Source: Streptomyces pactum
GTDB lineage: Bacteria; Actinomycetota; Actinomycetes; Streptomycetales; Streptomycetaceae
Reading direction: 5' to 3'
Assembly: GCF_002005225.1 (NCBI RefSeq)
Contig: NZ_CP019724.1
Location: 992,001 to 1,056,000 of the forward strand
Length of the DNA stretch: 64,000 nucleotides
Within the stretch, counting starts at the first letter, position 1, and every line of letters begins with the position of its first letter. Below are positions 51,683 through 62,164 of the stretch, piece by piece. The position numbers and the translations under genes are program-made. The notes beneath the pieces were generated by a model. That model searched no databases, had not been told where the DNA came from, and saw nothing but the letters and a program-made list of their open reading frames with translations.

Positions 51683-54600
51683 CCGGCACCCCCACCGGCG
51701 GGCAGGGCCCCGGCGGACGCGGCCCGGCACGGGTGTGGAACCGGCCCGGACTGCCCGCGCTGTCCTACCGCGTGGGCAGCCACCGGGAGTTCCTCGACGC
51801 GATGCTGGCGCGGCTGTCCCCGGCCGGCGCCCGGACGCCGCTGACCGCGCTGACCAGCCGGGAGCCGGACGACCCCTCGATCGCCCTGCTCGACGCCTGG
51901 GCCGTCGTCGCCGACGTGCTGACGTTCTACCAGGAACGCATCGCCAACGAGGGGTTCCTGCGCACGGCGACCGAGCAGGATTCCCTGACCCGGCTCGGCC
52001 GGCTGGTCGGCCACCGGCCGCGCCCGGCGCTCGCGGCCGCCACCCATCTCGCCTACACCCTGGACGCCGGGACGTCCTGCGTCGTACCGGCCGGCTCGCA
52101 GGTCAGGAGCGAGCCCGAGCCCGGCGGGCTGCCCACGGTGTTCGAGACCACCAGGGACCTCACCGCCAGGGCGGAGTGGAACACGCTGCCGGTGCGCACC
52201 ACGCTCCCGACCACGCTCACTCCCGACGTAGCCACCGGCATCGGTTCCATCGACGTGGACGGGCTGCAGCACGCCCTGCGCCCCGGTGACCGCCTGCTGT
52301 TCACCTATCCCGACGCGCGCCTGAGCCTCACGCGGCTCGTGGCGGGCCTGGAGCGGGATCCCGCGGTGGGGCGGACCACCGTGCGGCTGCGGGTTCCCGA
52401 CCCGCCGCGACAGCTCGACAACGCGGTGGAGGCGCTGGGGGAGGACATGGAGGAAGCCGCGGGGCGGGCGTCGTCGCGGGGGCCGTTCGAGGACCTGCTG
52501 GACACGCTGCGGGACGTGCGGCAACGCGCCGAGGAGCTGCGCGATCCGGACACGCTCGCGGCCCGGCTGGACCGCATGCTGCGCCGGTTTCGTGAGCGTC
52601 TTTCCGACCTCGGCGACGACGTGGACGCGGACGCGCTGGCCGAGCGGGCCGCCGTACGGCTCGCAACCGTCCAGGTTGCCGTCCGGCGCCTGACCGAGGA
52701 GCCCGCGCCGACGGCGCCGGCCGGCGGGGAGGCGCTGCTGCGGGACCTCGGCAGCCCCGGAGGGCGCGTCGTGCACGCGGTGGACCCGCTGCTGCACGCG
52801 CTCGGCCCGGGAAAGCCGCCGCCCCGGCCGTCCGCGGCGGTCACCGACGCCCTGGGCGCCGGGTCCGACGCGCTGCCCCGGCTGCTGGCCGGCAACCGGC
52901 CCGGGCTCACCGAGTCCCTGTACCAGGCGCTGTCCGCCGTCTCCCTTCCGGCCACGGCGCCGCCCGGCGTGCAGCACTTTCGCGTCACCGCCACCCCACT
53001 GGGCGCCTCGATCCCGGACGACGGCCGGGTGAAGCGGCTGCTGCGCGCGGCGACGCCGTCCCGGTCTGAGGGAGGCGACCCGCTCGCGAACGACGTTCTG
53101 CTGCTGGACGCGGTGCACGAGGAGATCCAGCCGGGTAGCTGGATCGCCGTGCAGGTGGCGGGCCGGACGCGCATCCGCGTCATCCGGGTCGTCGAGGTGG
53201 GCCGGCTGTCCGTCGCCAACGACCAGGACGCCCTGCGGGTGACGCGGCTGCGGCTGGCCGAGCCGTGGACCGAGGACTGCGAGGACGTCTCGGTCCGGCG
53301 GACCACTACCGTGTGGGCGGCCGGTGAGCCGCTGGTGCTCGCTCCTTCGCCCGACCCCGACGACCTGGCGGGCGGCATCGTGCCGCTGGACGCGCTCTTC
53401 GAGGGGCTGGCCCCCGGAAGGCTGCTCGTCGTCTCGGGCGAGCGCACGGACGTCGTGCCGGAGGACGGTACGGCCACCGGTCGTCGCGCGGGCGTGCCGG
53501 GCTCCGAACTCGCCGTCCTCGCGGGTGTACGTCACGCCTTCGACGGCACGTCCTGCGACGACCGGGTGCGCACCACGCTGCTGCTGACTGCGCCGCTCGC
53601 GCACCGCTACGTCCGGGACACGGTCGTCGTGCACGGCAACGTCGTCCCGGCGACCGCGGGCGAGACCGTCACCGAAGTGCTCGGCAGCGGTGACGCCGCC
53701 CGGGCCGGCCAAGTGCTGCCCCTGCGGCAGGGCCCGCTCGTCTGGCTGCCGTCGGCGGGCGCCGACGGCGGCGAGGAGGCCCTCACGGTGCGCGTCGACG
53801 ACGTGGCGTGGCGGCGGACCGCCGACCTGAGCGAGGCGGGGCCGTCGGCGCGGGTGTTCAGCCTGCGGGCGGGCCCCGGGGGCGGGCCGTCGTGGAGTTC
53901 GGGGACGGCCGGCAGGGCGCCCGCCTGCCCTCCGGCACGGAGAACGTCACCGCCCGCTACCGCGTCGGCGGCGGACGCGCCGGCAATGTCGCGGCCGACC
54001 GGATCAACCAGGTCGTGAGCAGGCCGCTCGGAGTCAGCGGTGTCACCAACCCGCTGCCCGCGACCGGCGGGGCCGACGCCGACGGCCCCGTGGAGCTGCG
54101 CCGGGCCGTCCCCCTGCGGCAGGCCGCCTTCGACCGGCTGGTGTCGGTGCGTGACTTCCAGTCCTTCGCCCGTGCCTTCGCGGGCGTCGGCAAGGCCGTG
54201 GCATGCCGGAGCGTGGACGGCGACCGCCCGGTCCTGCACGTCACGGTGGCGGCCGCCGACGACGCCCCGCTGGACGCCGACTCGCCCCTGCTGGACGCGC
54301 TGCGCACGGCACTGCGCCGGTATGGCGACCCCATGCTGCCGGTGCGGGTCGAACCGTGCGAGCGCGTACGGCTCGTGGTGGTGCTGGGCGTGCGCACGGC
54401 CCCCGGTCACCTCCCGGAGAAGGTCGAGCGGCGGGTGCGCGAGGCGCTGGCCGACCGCCTGGGGTTCGCGGGGGCGCACCTGGGCCGTCCCGTGTACCTG
54501 AGCGCCGTCGTCGCCGCCGCGCATGCGGTGGCCGGCGTCGACCTCGTCGACGTCGACGCCTTCGGGGGCGTACCCGAGGGCGCGGACGCGGCCTCCGTCG

Positions 54601-54896
54601 TGCGGTTCGCGGAACACCCCTCCGTCGTCTCGTGCGTTCCCGCCCTGCCCGCCGGCCCGCGCGCGGTCCGCGCCCCGGTGCCTTCCGACGGCGCCGCGGA
54701 GGGCGGCACGCCGGACCCGACCGCCGCCGTCGACGCCGCGCAGGCCCCGACGATGCTGCTGCGGCACCTGGTCGCCGCACGTCCGGCCGGCCGCTGGACC
54801 GCCGGGGCCACGCCGCGCCCGGTCATGCGCCCCGCCCAACTGGTCCTGCTCGACCCGACCGTGCCCGACACTCTGATCCTGCGGAGGATCCCATGA
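51679..54896 (+). pseudogene. Baseplate J-type wedge protein 2 (TIGR02243-like), frameshifted
   Basis: About 1,072 codons if one base is restored. The first 733 or so are in one frame (YRVGSHREFLDAMLARLSP; DDPSIALLDAWAVVADVLTFYQERIANEGFLRTATEQ) up to ARVFSLRAGPG near 53880. The rest continues in another frame as AVVEFGDGRQGARLPSGTEN, then FDRLVSVRDFQSFARAFAGVGKA, to 54896. Adding one G to the GGGGG run at 53878-53882 rejoins them. Without that, the protein ends early at 54018 with a nonsense tail. Either a sequencing or assembly error in a G run or a real loss-of-function change. Confidence 0.8.
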
Positions 54897-57034
54897 CCCC
54901 CGACGAGCTGTACGCGCTGCTGCCCACCGTGCACCGTCGGCGCGACGCTGAGGAAGGCGGGCCGCTGCGCGCCCTGCTGACGGTCGTCGCCGAACAGGTC
55001 GCCCTCCTCCAGGAGGACATCGAGCGGCTCTACGACAACTGGTTCATCGAGACCTGCGACGACTGGGTCGTGCCCTACATCGGGGACCTCGTCGGGTACG
55101 AGATCCTGCCCGGTACCGCCGCCGCCCTGTCCGACGGCATCTCGCGGGGAACCGGCCTGCCGGCCGTCGTGGTGCCCCGCCGCGATGTCGCCGACACCGT
55201 CGTCAACCGCCGCCGCAAGGGCACCCTGGCGCTGTTGGAGGACCTCGCGTCGGCCGTGGCCGGGTGGCCCGCGCGGGCCGTCGAGCACCGCCGTCTGCTG
55301 TGCGTCACGCAGTCCGTACGGCGCTGCACCTCCGAGGCCGGGTCCGGGCGCCGCGGATCGGCGCCCGGCGGACTCGTCGAACTGCGCCACCCCGTCGCCC
55401 TGGACCGACTGGGCGGCCCCTTCGACGAGTTCGCCCGCACCGTGGAGGTACCGCGCGCCGGCTCCGCCCGCCGCCCCGGCCGCTACGGCATCCAGTCGGT
55501 CGGGCTGCACCTGTGGCGGCTGCGCCCCTACTCCGTGACACGCGCCCCCGCGCACTGCCTGGACCGCGACCGGGCCTGCTACACCTTCAACGTGCTCGCC
55601 ATCGACACACCCCTGTTCACCGCCCCCGTGCCGGAGCCGTCGAGCTGTCACGTCGCGGACGAGACGAACGTCCCGGGGCCCATCGGCCGCAGGGCCCTCG
55701 CCGAGCAGCTCTACGACTACTACGGGCCCGGCAAGAGCCTGTGTGTGTGGACGGGTCCCGACGCCGTGGACGACGTGGTGTCCCTCGACCGGATCGTCGC
55801 CGCCGACCTGTCCGCCTGGCGGTATCGGCCCCGTGCCGGGCAGGTGGCTGTCGACCCCGTCCTCGGCCGCCTGATGCTCCCGCCGGGCACGGCTCCCGCC
55901 CACGGCGTCCGGGTGACGTACCACCACGCGTTCTCGGCCGACCTCGGCGGCGGCGAGTATCCCCGCACCGAGCCCGCGCCCGCCGACAGCACCGAGCGCT
56001 ACCGGGTGGGTCCCGGCGAGGACCACGGCAGCATCGCCGACGCGCTCGACCACTGGCAGGCGGCGAAGCGGGGGCATCCGCACAAGGCGGAGGCGATCGT
56101 GGAGATCACCGCCAACGACGTCTGGGAGGATCCGGGCGACATCCGCCTCGACCCGGGAGACCGGCTCACTCTGCGCGCCGCCGACGGGGTCCGTCCCGTC
56201 GTCCGGCTGCGCGGCCGGCACGGCGACGACCGTCCGCGCGCGCTGACGATCACCGGTCCCGAGAACGGGCCCCGGTCCGAGGCCACGGCGCGCATCGTCC
56301 TCGACGGGCTGCTGGTGACGGGTGGCTGCGTGCGCGTGCGGGGCGGCGTGGACCGCCTCGTCGTCCGGCACTGCACCTTCGTACCGGGCTGGGAACTGGA
56401 GGGCCGGGGCACGCCGCTGGCGCCGGGGGCGCCCAGCCTGGACATCGCCGGGAGCCCGGTCCGCACCGAGATCCGGTACAGCGTCCTCGGCGCCGTCACG
56501 GTGGCGGGCCGCGACGGGTGGGAGCCCAACCGGGTCGACGTGTGCGACAGCGTGTTGGACGCGACCCTGCGCGAGGCGACGGCGCTCGGCTCCCCGGACG
56601 GTGCCCCCGCGGACGTCGTCCTCACGGCCCGGCGCACCACCGTCATCGGGTCCGTGCGGGCCCGGGCCGTGGACGTGCTGGAGAACTGCCTGCTGAACGG
56701 CGAGGTGCGGATCGACCGGTGCGAGCGGGGCTCCGTACGGTTCTGCTGGCTTCCGCCGGGCTCGGTGACGCCGCCGCGCTTCCACTGCGAACCCGAGCAC
56801 TCCGGCGATCCGGAGCGGGTGACGCTGCGTTTCGCCGGCACCCGGTACGGCATCTCCGGCTACGTGCGGCTCGCCGACACCTGCGCAGAGGAAATCCGCC
56901 GCGGCGGCGACAACGGCTCGGAGCCCGGCGCGCTGCACCACCTCTTCCAGCCGCAGCGGGCGGACAACCTGCGCACCAGGCTGGCCGAGTACACGCCCGC
57001 CGGATGCGACGCCGGGCTCTTCTTCGCCACCTGA
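54893..57034 (+). CDS. Phage tail protein I-like baseplate protein with beta-helix domain (Cis12-like)
   Basis: 713 residues. The N-terminal DELYALLPTVHRRRDAEEGGPLRALLTVVAEQVALLQEDIERLYDNWFIETCDDWVVPYIGDLVGY is the gp7/tail-I-like entry helix set. After about residue 400 comes a right-handed beta-helix region (repeated short V/I-rich turns, IVEITANDVWEDPG; IVLDGLLVTGGCVRVRGG). ATG overlaps the previous TGA. It probably links wedge to tail fibres. Confidence 0.82.
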   Translation: MTPDELYALLPTVHRRRDAEEGGPLRALLTVVAEQVALLQEDIERLYDNWFIETCDDWVVPYIGDLVGYEILPGTAAALSDGISRGTGLPAVVVPRRDVADTVVNRRRKGTLALLEDLASAVAGWPARAVEHRRLLCVTQSVRRCTSEAGSGRRGSAPGGLVELRHPVALDRLGGPFDEFARTVEVPRAGSARRPGRYGIQSVGLHLWRLRPYSVTRAPAHCLDRDRACYTFNVLAIDTPLFTAPVPEPSSCHVADETNVPGPIGRRALAEQLYDYYGPGKSLCVWTGPDAVDDVVSLDRIVAADLSAWRYRPRAGQVAVDPVLGRLMLPPGTAPAHGVRVTYHHAFSADLGGGEYPRTEPAPADSTERYRVGPGEDHGSIADALDHWQAAKRGHPHKAEAIVEITANDVWEDPGDIRLDPGDRLTLRAADGVRPVVRLRGRHGDDRPRALTITGPENGPRSEATARIVLDGLLVTGGCVRVRGGVDRLVVRHCTFVPGWELEGRGTPLAPGAPSLDIAGSPVRTEIRYSVLGAVTVAGRDGWEPNRVDVCDSVLDATLREATALGSPDGAPADVVLTARRTTVIGSVRARAVDVLENCLLNGEVRIDRCERGSVRFCWLPPGSVTPPRFHCEPEHSGDPERVTLRFAGTRYGISGYVRLADTCAEEIRRGGDNGSEPGALHHLFQPQRADNLRTRLAEYTPAGCDAGLFFAT

Positions 57035-57102
57035 GTCCCGCCCGGAAGCACCCTTCGACCACCCCGTACCGTCCACCCCCGGTTTAGGCAGGAAGCACAC
57101 GC

Positions 57103-58467
57103 ATGCACGGCGACTTCTCCCGCGTCATCTTCGATCCCGCTCGGCGTTTCTCCTCCGTTCTGTCCCAGCAGGGCCGGGTTCAGCTCGACGCCGACTTCAA
57201 CGAGCAGACGGCGATCCTCCTGCACTACGTGCGCACCCTGGCCGCCGACGTCCTCGGTCCCGCGGCCTACCCGCCCGAACCCAACGGCATCGGCGGGTTC
57301 GGGATCGACGGCTACGACGGGGACACCTTCACCCTGGCCCCGGGGCGCATGTACGTCGACGGCATCCTGTGCGAGTGCGACGGCACCGACTACTGGGACC
57401 AGCCCGACGGGCACCTGGACCCCGCGCGCGACCAACTGCCCACCGGCCCCTTCCTGGTGTACCTGCGGGTGTGGGAGCGGTTCGTCACCGCCCTGGAAGC
57501 GCCGTGGATCCGGGAGACGGCCCTTGGTCCGAACGGCCCGGACACGACGGCGCGCACCCGGGTCGTCTGGCAGGTGTGCGTGCTCCCGCTGGAGCCGGGC
57601 TCGTTCACGCCCGACATGCGCAGCGCCGGACGCTTCCTGCGGGACCGCGTCGGCAGCCGTTTCGAGCCGCGCGGCATGCTCGCCGCGCGGACCCGGCGCC
57701 CCGAGGAGGCGGCCGCCCTGCCGGACGGGACGGTCCCGTCGTCCGGCTACCGGGGCCCGGAGAACCAGTTGTACCGGGTGGAGGTGCACCGGGGCGGCAG
57801 GGAGGGCACGGCGACCTTCAAGTGGTCGCGGGAGAACGGATCCGTGGTCCTGCCCGTACGGGGCGTGTCCGGGACACAGGTCGAACTGGAGACGCTGGGC
57901 CGGGACGACAAGCTCGGCGTGGACGTCGGTGACGTGGTGGAGATCGTCGACGACGCCGTGGTCTGCCGCGGGGCGTCGGACCGGCCCGACGAGGACTGCG
58001 GCCGGCTCCACATCGTCCAGAGGATCGACTACGACGAGTACCGGGTCACCCTGGACGGCGATCTCGACGACGACCCGTTCCACCGGTCCGCCGGCCGGGT
58101 GCCGACTCGTCATCCGCTGCTGCGCCGCTGGGACCAGGGAGCGAGCGGGCGGGACGGCGGGCATGGTGACGCGATGGGCCTTCCCCTGCGCGAGGGGGAG
58201 TGGCTGCCGCTCGAGGACGGCGTCGAGGTTCGTTTCGAGCCGAGCCAGGACAGGCCGCGCGTCTACCGCCGCGGTGACTACTGGCTGCTCCCGGCCAGGG
58301 CTCTCACCGCTGACGTCGAGTGGCCACGCGGCCGCCAGGGGCAGCCGCTCAAGCGCCGCCCGCACGGCGTCCACTATCACTACGCCCCGCTCGCGTTCCT
58401 GGAGCCGCGGGACGGCGACGACTTCCGGCTGGTGGACCTGCGGGTGCCGTTCCCCCCGCGGCGGTAG
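57103..58467 (+). CDS. DUF6519 eCIS-cluster protein
   Basis: 454 residues. It starts HGDFSRVIFDPARRFSSVLSQQGRVQLDADFNEQTAI, the hallmark of the DUF6519 family attached to eCIS baseplates. The middle has YRVEVHRGGREGTATFKWSRENGSVVLPV and a C-terminal beta-rich end. Probably a structural baseplate or fibre-base protein. GGAAG precedes the ATG, 68 bases after the previous gene. Last gene of the rightward block. Confidence 0.85.
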   Translation: MHGDFSRVIFDPARRFSSVLSQQGRVQLDADFNEQTAILLHYVRTLAADVLGPAAYPPEPNGIGGFGIDGYDGDTFTLAPGRMYVDGILCECDGTDYWDQPDGHLDPARDQLPTGPFLVYLRVWERFVTALEAPWIRETALGPNGPDTTARTRVVWQVCVLPLEPGSFTPDMRSAGRFLRDRVGSRFEPRGMLAARTRRPEEAAALPDGTVPSSGYRGPENQLYRVEVHRGGREGTATFKWSRENGSVVLPVRGVSGTQVELETLGRDDKLGVDVGDVVEIVDDAVVCRGASDRPDEDCGRLHIVQRIDYDEYRVTLDGDLDDDPFHRSAGRVPTRHPLLRRWDQGASGRDGGHGDAMGLPLREGEWLPLEDGVEVRFEPSQDRPRVYRRGDYWLLPARALTADVEWPRGRQGQPLKRRPHGVHYHYAPLAFLEPRDGDDFRLVDLRVPFPPRR

Positions 58468-58484
58468 GTCCGGCGGCGACCGGG

Positions 58485-59123
58485 TCAGCGTCCCGCGAAC
58501 GCGAAGAGATAGACGGCCCAGGCAGCGAAGAGCGCGAACGCCAGGATCACCAGGGCCACGGGCGTGGTGCGGGCGGACACCTGCGCTCCCGTCGTCAGGT
58601 TGTGCAGACGCTTGACCCGCAGCGTGCCGCGTTTCACCTTGCCCCGGGCGCGCACCCGGTCCCCTTCGTTGACGGCGCCCTCGAAGGAGTAGCCGCGCAT
58701 CTCCACGGGGACGAGCCGCAGGGGACGGTCCTGCCGGTCGTGCACCTCCACGCGGAAGTTGCACACCACGGTCGAGCTGGTGTTGCCGGAACTGCCCTGC
58801 ACTTCGGTACGGAGCTGCACGTTCCGCGCCACTCCCTCGACCAGGCCGCTGCCCGCCAGGGTGCCCACCGGGAGCGGCGGGGCGGGCGGTGGGGGTGGCG
58901 GATCGTCGCGGACCGGAGGCGGTGGGACCGGGGGCGGTGGGACCCGGCGAGGCGGGGACGGAGGCGGGGGTGGAGGCGGCCGGAGGACCCTCCGCCGGGC
59001 CGGCCGCGGTTCCGGCCCCTCGCCGTCGTCGTACAACGGGACATAGGCACCGCAACCCCGGCACCGCTGCGCGCCGTGCGGCACATCGGTGCCGCACATC
59101 TCGCAAGCCCAGCCGCCTTCCAC
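58485..59123 (-). CDS. Zinc-ribbon, proline-rich protein with C-terminal membrane anchor
   Basis: 212 residues. The N-terminal zinc ribbon is CEMCGTDVPHGAQRCRGCG (four Cys). A proline-rich linker (about 48-85) precedes a beta domain (about 90-180: VARNVQLRTEVQG, VVCNFRVEVHD, VEMRGYSFEGAVNEGDRVRARGKV) and a single C-terminal transmembrane helix (VALVILAFALFAAWAVYLFAF). Topology is cytoplasmic with a tail anchor. Streptomyces eCIS need a bitopic membrane protein (CisA) for docking at the cell membrane; this gene has a suitable layout, but the equivalence is inference. Convergent with the structural operon. Confidence 0.75.
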   Translation of the reverse strand: MEGGWACEMCGTDVPHGAQRCRGCGAYVPLYDDGEGPEPRPARRRVLRPPPPPPPSPPRRVPPPPVPPPPVRDDPPPPPPAPPLPVGTLAGSGLVEGVARNVQLRTEVQGSSGNTSSTVVCNFRVEVHDRQDRPLRLVPVEMRGYSFEGAVNEGDRVRARGKVKRGTLRVKRLHNLTTGAQVSARTTPVALVILAFALFAAWAVYLFAFAGR

Positions 59124-59126
59124 GGT

Positions 59127-59609
59127 CTAGTCGACCCGGTAGGTGACGTAGTAGACGGATCCCTCCACGGCAGACGTGGCGAGTTTGGCGATGGGGCCCT
59201 GCCCGCGCTCGGACTCCTCGATGCGGATCGAGCCCAGCAGGTCGTCGCTGGAGACGTCGTCGTAGTCCCACAGGGAGACGTTCTGCACGAAGTCGACCGG
59301 CACGGTCATGCCCAGGGGCTGGGTCTGTCCCGATCCGACCGTCCCCGTCGAACCGTTGCCGGGCCAGACCGCGTTGTCGAGGTCTCCCTCCGTACTCGTG
59401 GTGATGTACAGGTTGTCGGGGTCGCCCCGGGCGGCGTCGATCGCCGCGACGGCCTGGGGAACGGACGCGACGAAGTCCTGCAGAGACGTGCCGATGCTGC
59501 TCAGGGGGATCTTGCCGGCCAGGGCGCCCACCGCCTCGTTCACGGACGCGTCGGTGCCGGTGGCCGCGCGGATGCAGTAGGCGTCGAGGATGGTCGCGGT
59601 GGCTGACAT
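59127..59609 (-). CDS. eCIS-linked protein with C2-like C-terminus, unknown function
   Basis: 160 residues. An N-terminal helical part (SVNEAVGALAGKIPLSSIGTSLQDFVASVPQAVAAIDAARGDP) is followed by a beta part with VSLWDYDDVSSDDLLGSIRIEESE, a pattern seen in C2 and similar calcium/lipid-binding beta sandwiches. Ends 3 bases from the next leftward gene. Possible cargo or membrane-binding accessory of the injection system; not a recognised toxin. Confidence 0.65.
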   Translation of the reverse strand: MSATATILDAYCIRAATGTDASVNEAVGALAGKIPLSSIGTSLQDFVASVPQAVAAIDAARGDPDNLYITTSTEGDLDNAVWPGNGSTGTVGSGQTQPLGMTVPVDFVQNVSLWDYDDVSSDDLLGSIRIEESERGQGPIAKLATSAVEGSVYYVTYRVD

Positions 59610-59669
59610 GGTGCTTCTCCTGTCGTGGTGCTGTGGGGCTGTGGTCCTGGTGTGTCGCCCTTGGTGCGG

Positions 59670-60422
59670 TCAGCCCGGGACTTCCATGAGCCGCCGCCAC
59701 GTCTTGTTGCCGACCATGCCGTCCGCGGTCAGACCGTGGTTCGCCTGGAACCAGCGCACGGCCTCGTCGGTGCGCGGGCCGAAGTTTCCGTCGACGTCGA
59801 GGGGCGGGGTGCGGCCGAGCCCGTTCAGGCGCCGCTGGATGTTCTTCACCCCTTCGGCCACGGTCCCCCGCCGGGCGAACGGCTGGTCCGCGGCGACGCG
59901 TTCGGCGCGGCCGGGGTGGTCGGCCAGCCACCTCGCGACGTCTCCCGGCAGGGCGCCGGGGCCGTGGGTCTGTCCGGGCCGCCACCCCTCGATCTGCTGG
60001 ATCGCGGAGGCGAGCGTGGTGAGTTGGCCGTCGTCGAGGGAGCCCAGCGTCGTGTCGGTTCCGACCCCGAGGGCGGCGGCGACCTTCTGGGCGTACGCCG
60101 CGGGGTCGTTGGAGCCGTGCTTCGCGGGGGCGTAGTCGTGCATCACCGAGGAGATCGTCCTGTCCCCGCGTCGTGCCAGATAGCGGCGGATGGCTTCGAA
60201 GCCCGTCGCCTCGTCGGGGAAGACGGCGAAGCCGCCATTCTGCTTTCCGGGGTAGGCACCATATCTCTCCGCCTCCCCCGAACGCACGATGTTCCCGGGA
60301 TTCTGGTTGTTCCAGGCAACGGTGCCGCCGGTGCGCATCACTTCGTCGTAGAAGACGTGGTCGACACCGAGGATATTGACGACATCACCGGGTTCCATGT
60401 CCGGTGCTTCAGGCCAAGGCAT
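59670..60422 (-). CDS. Muramidase-like peptidoglycan hydrolase with peptidoglycan-binding domain
   Basis: 250 residues. The N-terminal catalytic region has WNNQNPGNIVRSGEAERYGAY and GGFAVFPDEATGFEAIRRYL, seen in lysozyme-like proteins of phages and secretion systems. The C-terminal PG_binding_1 repeat (about 190-247) reads VKNIQRRLNGLG, VDGNFGPRTDEAVRWFQANHGLTADGMVGNKTWRRL. There is no signal peptide, which suggests delivery by the eCIS or release on lysis. ATG at 60422 is chosen; longer readings enter the lipase gene. Confidence 0.78.
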   Translation of the reverse strand: MPWPEAPDMEPGDVVNILGVDHVFYDEVMRTGGTVAWNNQNPGNIVRSGEAERYGAYPGKQNGGFAVFPDEATGFEAIRRYLARRGDRTISSVMHDYAPAKHGSNDPAAYAQKVAAALGVGTDTTLGSLDDGQLTTLASAIQQIEGWRPGQTHGPGALPGDVARWLADHPGRAERVAADQPFARRGTVAEGVKNIQRRLNGLGRTPPLDVDGNFGPRTDEAVRWFQANHGLTADGMVGNKTWRRLMEVPG

Positions 60423-60471
60423 GCTTGCCTCCGAAAGTGGAGCGGGCTGGCTGGTGGTCCTTTTGACACGG

Positions 60472-61989
60472 TCATTCCCACGGTGTCGCGGTGAGCCGGA
60501 TCGCGGCCCTCTCACCCAGAATCGACCGTGCCGAGTCGGGCAGGGGAACGTGGACCCGCCACACTCCGCCGCCCGACTCCTCGTCGTCGGCGGGACGCGG
60601 CGTTCCGGTGGCCCGGTGGTCGCGGATCGTGCCGGCGATGACCGAGTTCCAGTCCGCCCACACGCCGGGACGGCCGGTCTCGTTCGTGCCGATGTCGACG
60701 ATGAGGGTGTCGGAGAAGTCGGCGGTCTGCTCCAGGTGGTCCTTGAACCACAGGAGCCCGTCACGCGTCCGCAGCGAGAGGATCCGCACCTCCAGGGCGT
60801 AGCGCATGGTGGTGCTGTCGGCGGGACGGGAGGCGCCGCTTCGCAGGAAGGTGGTGGCGAGGGTGACGGGCGCGGCGGGCGCGCCGTCGGCATCGGGCGG
60901 CGGCAGCGGGAGCGGGCACCACTGGGCGGCCTGCCGTTCGTGCAAGACGACGGGCAGGCCGCGCACGGCCAGTTTCACCTCCGCCTGCCAGGTGACGTGC
61001 TCGCCCTCGCCGGACAGCCGGTGGTCGACGAGGTCGGCCTCGACCCTGGTGTCGCCGAAGAGGAAACGCCGCAGGTTCTGGTAGCCCTCCTCGGCGTTCA
61101 CCAACCCGTACCGGCCGCTGTGACTGCGGTACACGTAGGCCCGGTGGGCGCGTGGCACGTAGGCGTTGTCGATCCGCACCAGCCCGTCGCTGCGGGCGCC
61201 GACGGCGAACGAGGACAGGCCGAGCGCCACCTCGTAGTCCGTGGGATTGGTACCGACGAGGCAGAACACGCGCGAGACGGGGAAGGAGCCCGGCCCGTCG
61301 GGCATCTCTCGCGCGCTCCAGCCGTGCGGCGGATCGGGCTGCCGTGCCAGTTCTGCCTCCGGGGTCAGGTACTCGTACATGCGCTGCGGTCCGAAGATGT
61401 CCGCCCCGTTGAAACCGATGGCGTCGCGCAGCCGCTCGACGGCGCCGAGACCGACGTCGAAGGTGATGCCGCCGTGCGGGGTGCCGTAGGTGAACAGTTT
61501 GTCCACGCAGTCCGCCGGTGCTCGGCCGAGGTCGGGCAGGATCTTCTGCAGCAGGCAGCGGCAGACGAGCCCGCCCATGGAGTGCGCCACCAGGTGGACC
61601 CGGGGTGCCTTCGTCTTCGCCCTGAGGGTGTCGATGAGCCGCAGCAGATCGGACGCGGCGTCCTCGAGACGGAACTCGCGGGGTTCGCCGCCCCATGTGG
61701 TCGCGGACTCGTCGTAGAAGCGGTGCACCCAGATGCTCGCGGCCGGGATGTCGTCGTGCCTGTCGAGGTAGGCCTCCTGGCTTCCCTGGACGAGGATCTC
61801 GTAGCCCTCGTCGAGGTGCAGGCGCAGCAAGGGGCTTTCGAACTGGTGGAATTCTGGTTTGTTCTGCGGCCCCACCCTGACATGTGTCGATCCCTCGTTG
61901 AATCCGTAGAACGGATCCTTGACGACACTGTTCACACCGGAGGTACCGCCTGCGTATCCCCTGACGTAGACGATGGGGATCTCTGCCAT
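60472..61989 (-). CDS. Lipase-like alpha/beta hydrolase, candidate eCIS effector
   Basis: 505 residues. An alpha/beta-hydrolase core starts IPIVYVRGYAGG (oxyanion region), with nucleophile elbow VHLVAHSMGGLVCR (Ser about 137), a loop LFTYGTPHGGI, and an acidic/His region further on (SDGLVRIDNAYV; SHSGRYGLVN). The C-terminal 200 residues are beta-rich. No signal peptide, although many bacterial lipases are secreted. Gene order between muramidase-like and LytM genes in an eCIS locus makes it a candidate injected phospholipase. ATG 61989 is assumed; the ribosome site is weak. Confidence 0.75.
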   Translation of the reverse strand: MAEIPIVYVRGYAGGTSGVNSVVKDPFYGFNEGSTHVRVGPQNKPEFHQFESPLLRLHLDEGYEILVQGSQEAYLDRHDDIPAASIWVHRFYDESATTWGGEPREFRLEDAASDLLRLIDTLRAKTKAPRVHLVAHSMGGLVCRCLLQKILPDLGRAPADCVDKLFTYGTPHGGITFDVGLGAVERLRDAIGFNGADIFGPQRMYEYLTPEAELARQPDPPHGWSAREMPDGPGSFPVSRVFCLVGTNPTDYEVALGLSSFAVGARSDGLVRIDNAYVPRAHRAYVYRSHSGRYGLVNAEEGYQNLRRFLFGDTRVEADLVDHRLSGEGEHVTWQAEVKLAVRGLPVVLHERQAAQWCPLPLPPPDADGAPAAPVTLATTFLRSGASRPADSTTMRYALEVRILSLRTRDGLLWFKDHLEQTADFSDTLIVDIGTNETGRPGVWADWNSVIAGTIRDHRATGTPRPADDEESGGGVWRVHVPLPDSARSILGERAAIRLTATPWE

Positions 61990-62164
61990 GTTTTTCAGTC
62001 TAGGCTCCATGCGGTCCGGCAGCCACTGAAGAGTTCGTTTCGAATTCCACAAACTCCGTTTCAGGAGAGCTGATTGCAGCCGCCATCGAAGACAGATGGC
62101 AGGAGACTGGGAAGACAACGGATCGGCCGCTTCGGCAGTCGTCACGAAGCAAGGAGCGAGACAG

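Noticed and set aside
48821..51730. 969-codon minus-strand frame in the baseplate region
   Set aside because: Exact shadow of a well-supported gp6-like gene; composition is not protein-like.
53870..53890. Programmed -1 frameshift in the second wedge gene
   Set aside because: No X-XXY-YYZ heptamer is in frame and Gly codons would mispair after slipping; a one-base error or mutation in the G run is simpler.
56860..59985. 1,041-codon minus-strand frame
   Set aside because: Runs through three genes on both strands and contains no domain; GC-driven.
60376..62073. 565-codon plus-strand frame opposite the lipase-like gene
   Set aside because: The minus strand carries clear hydrolase motifs; the plus frame has none.
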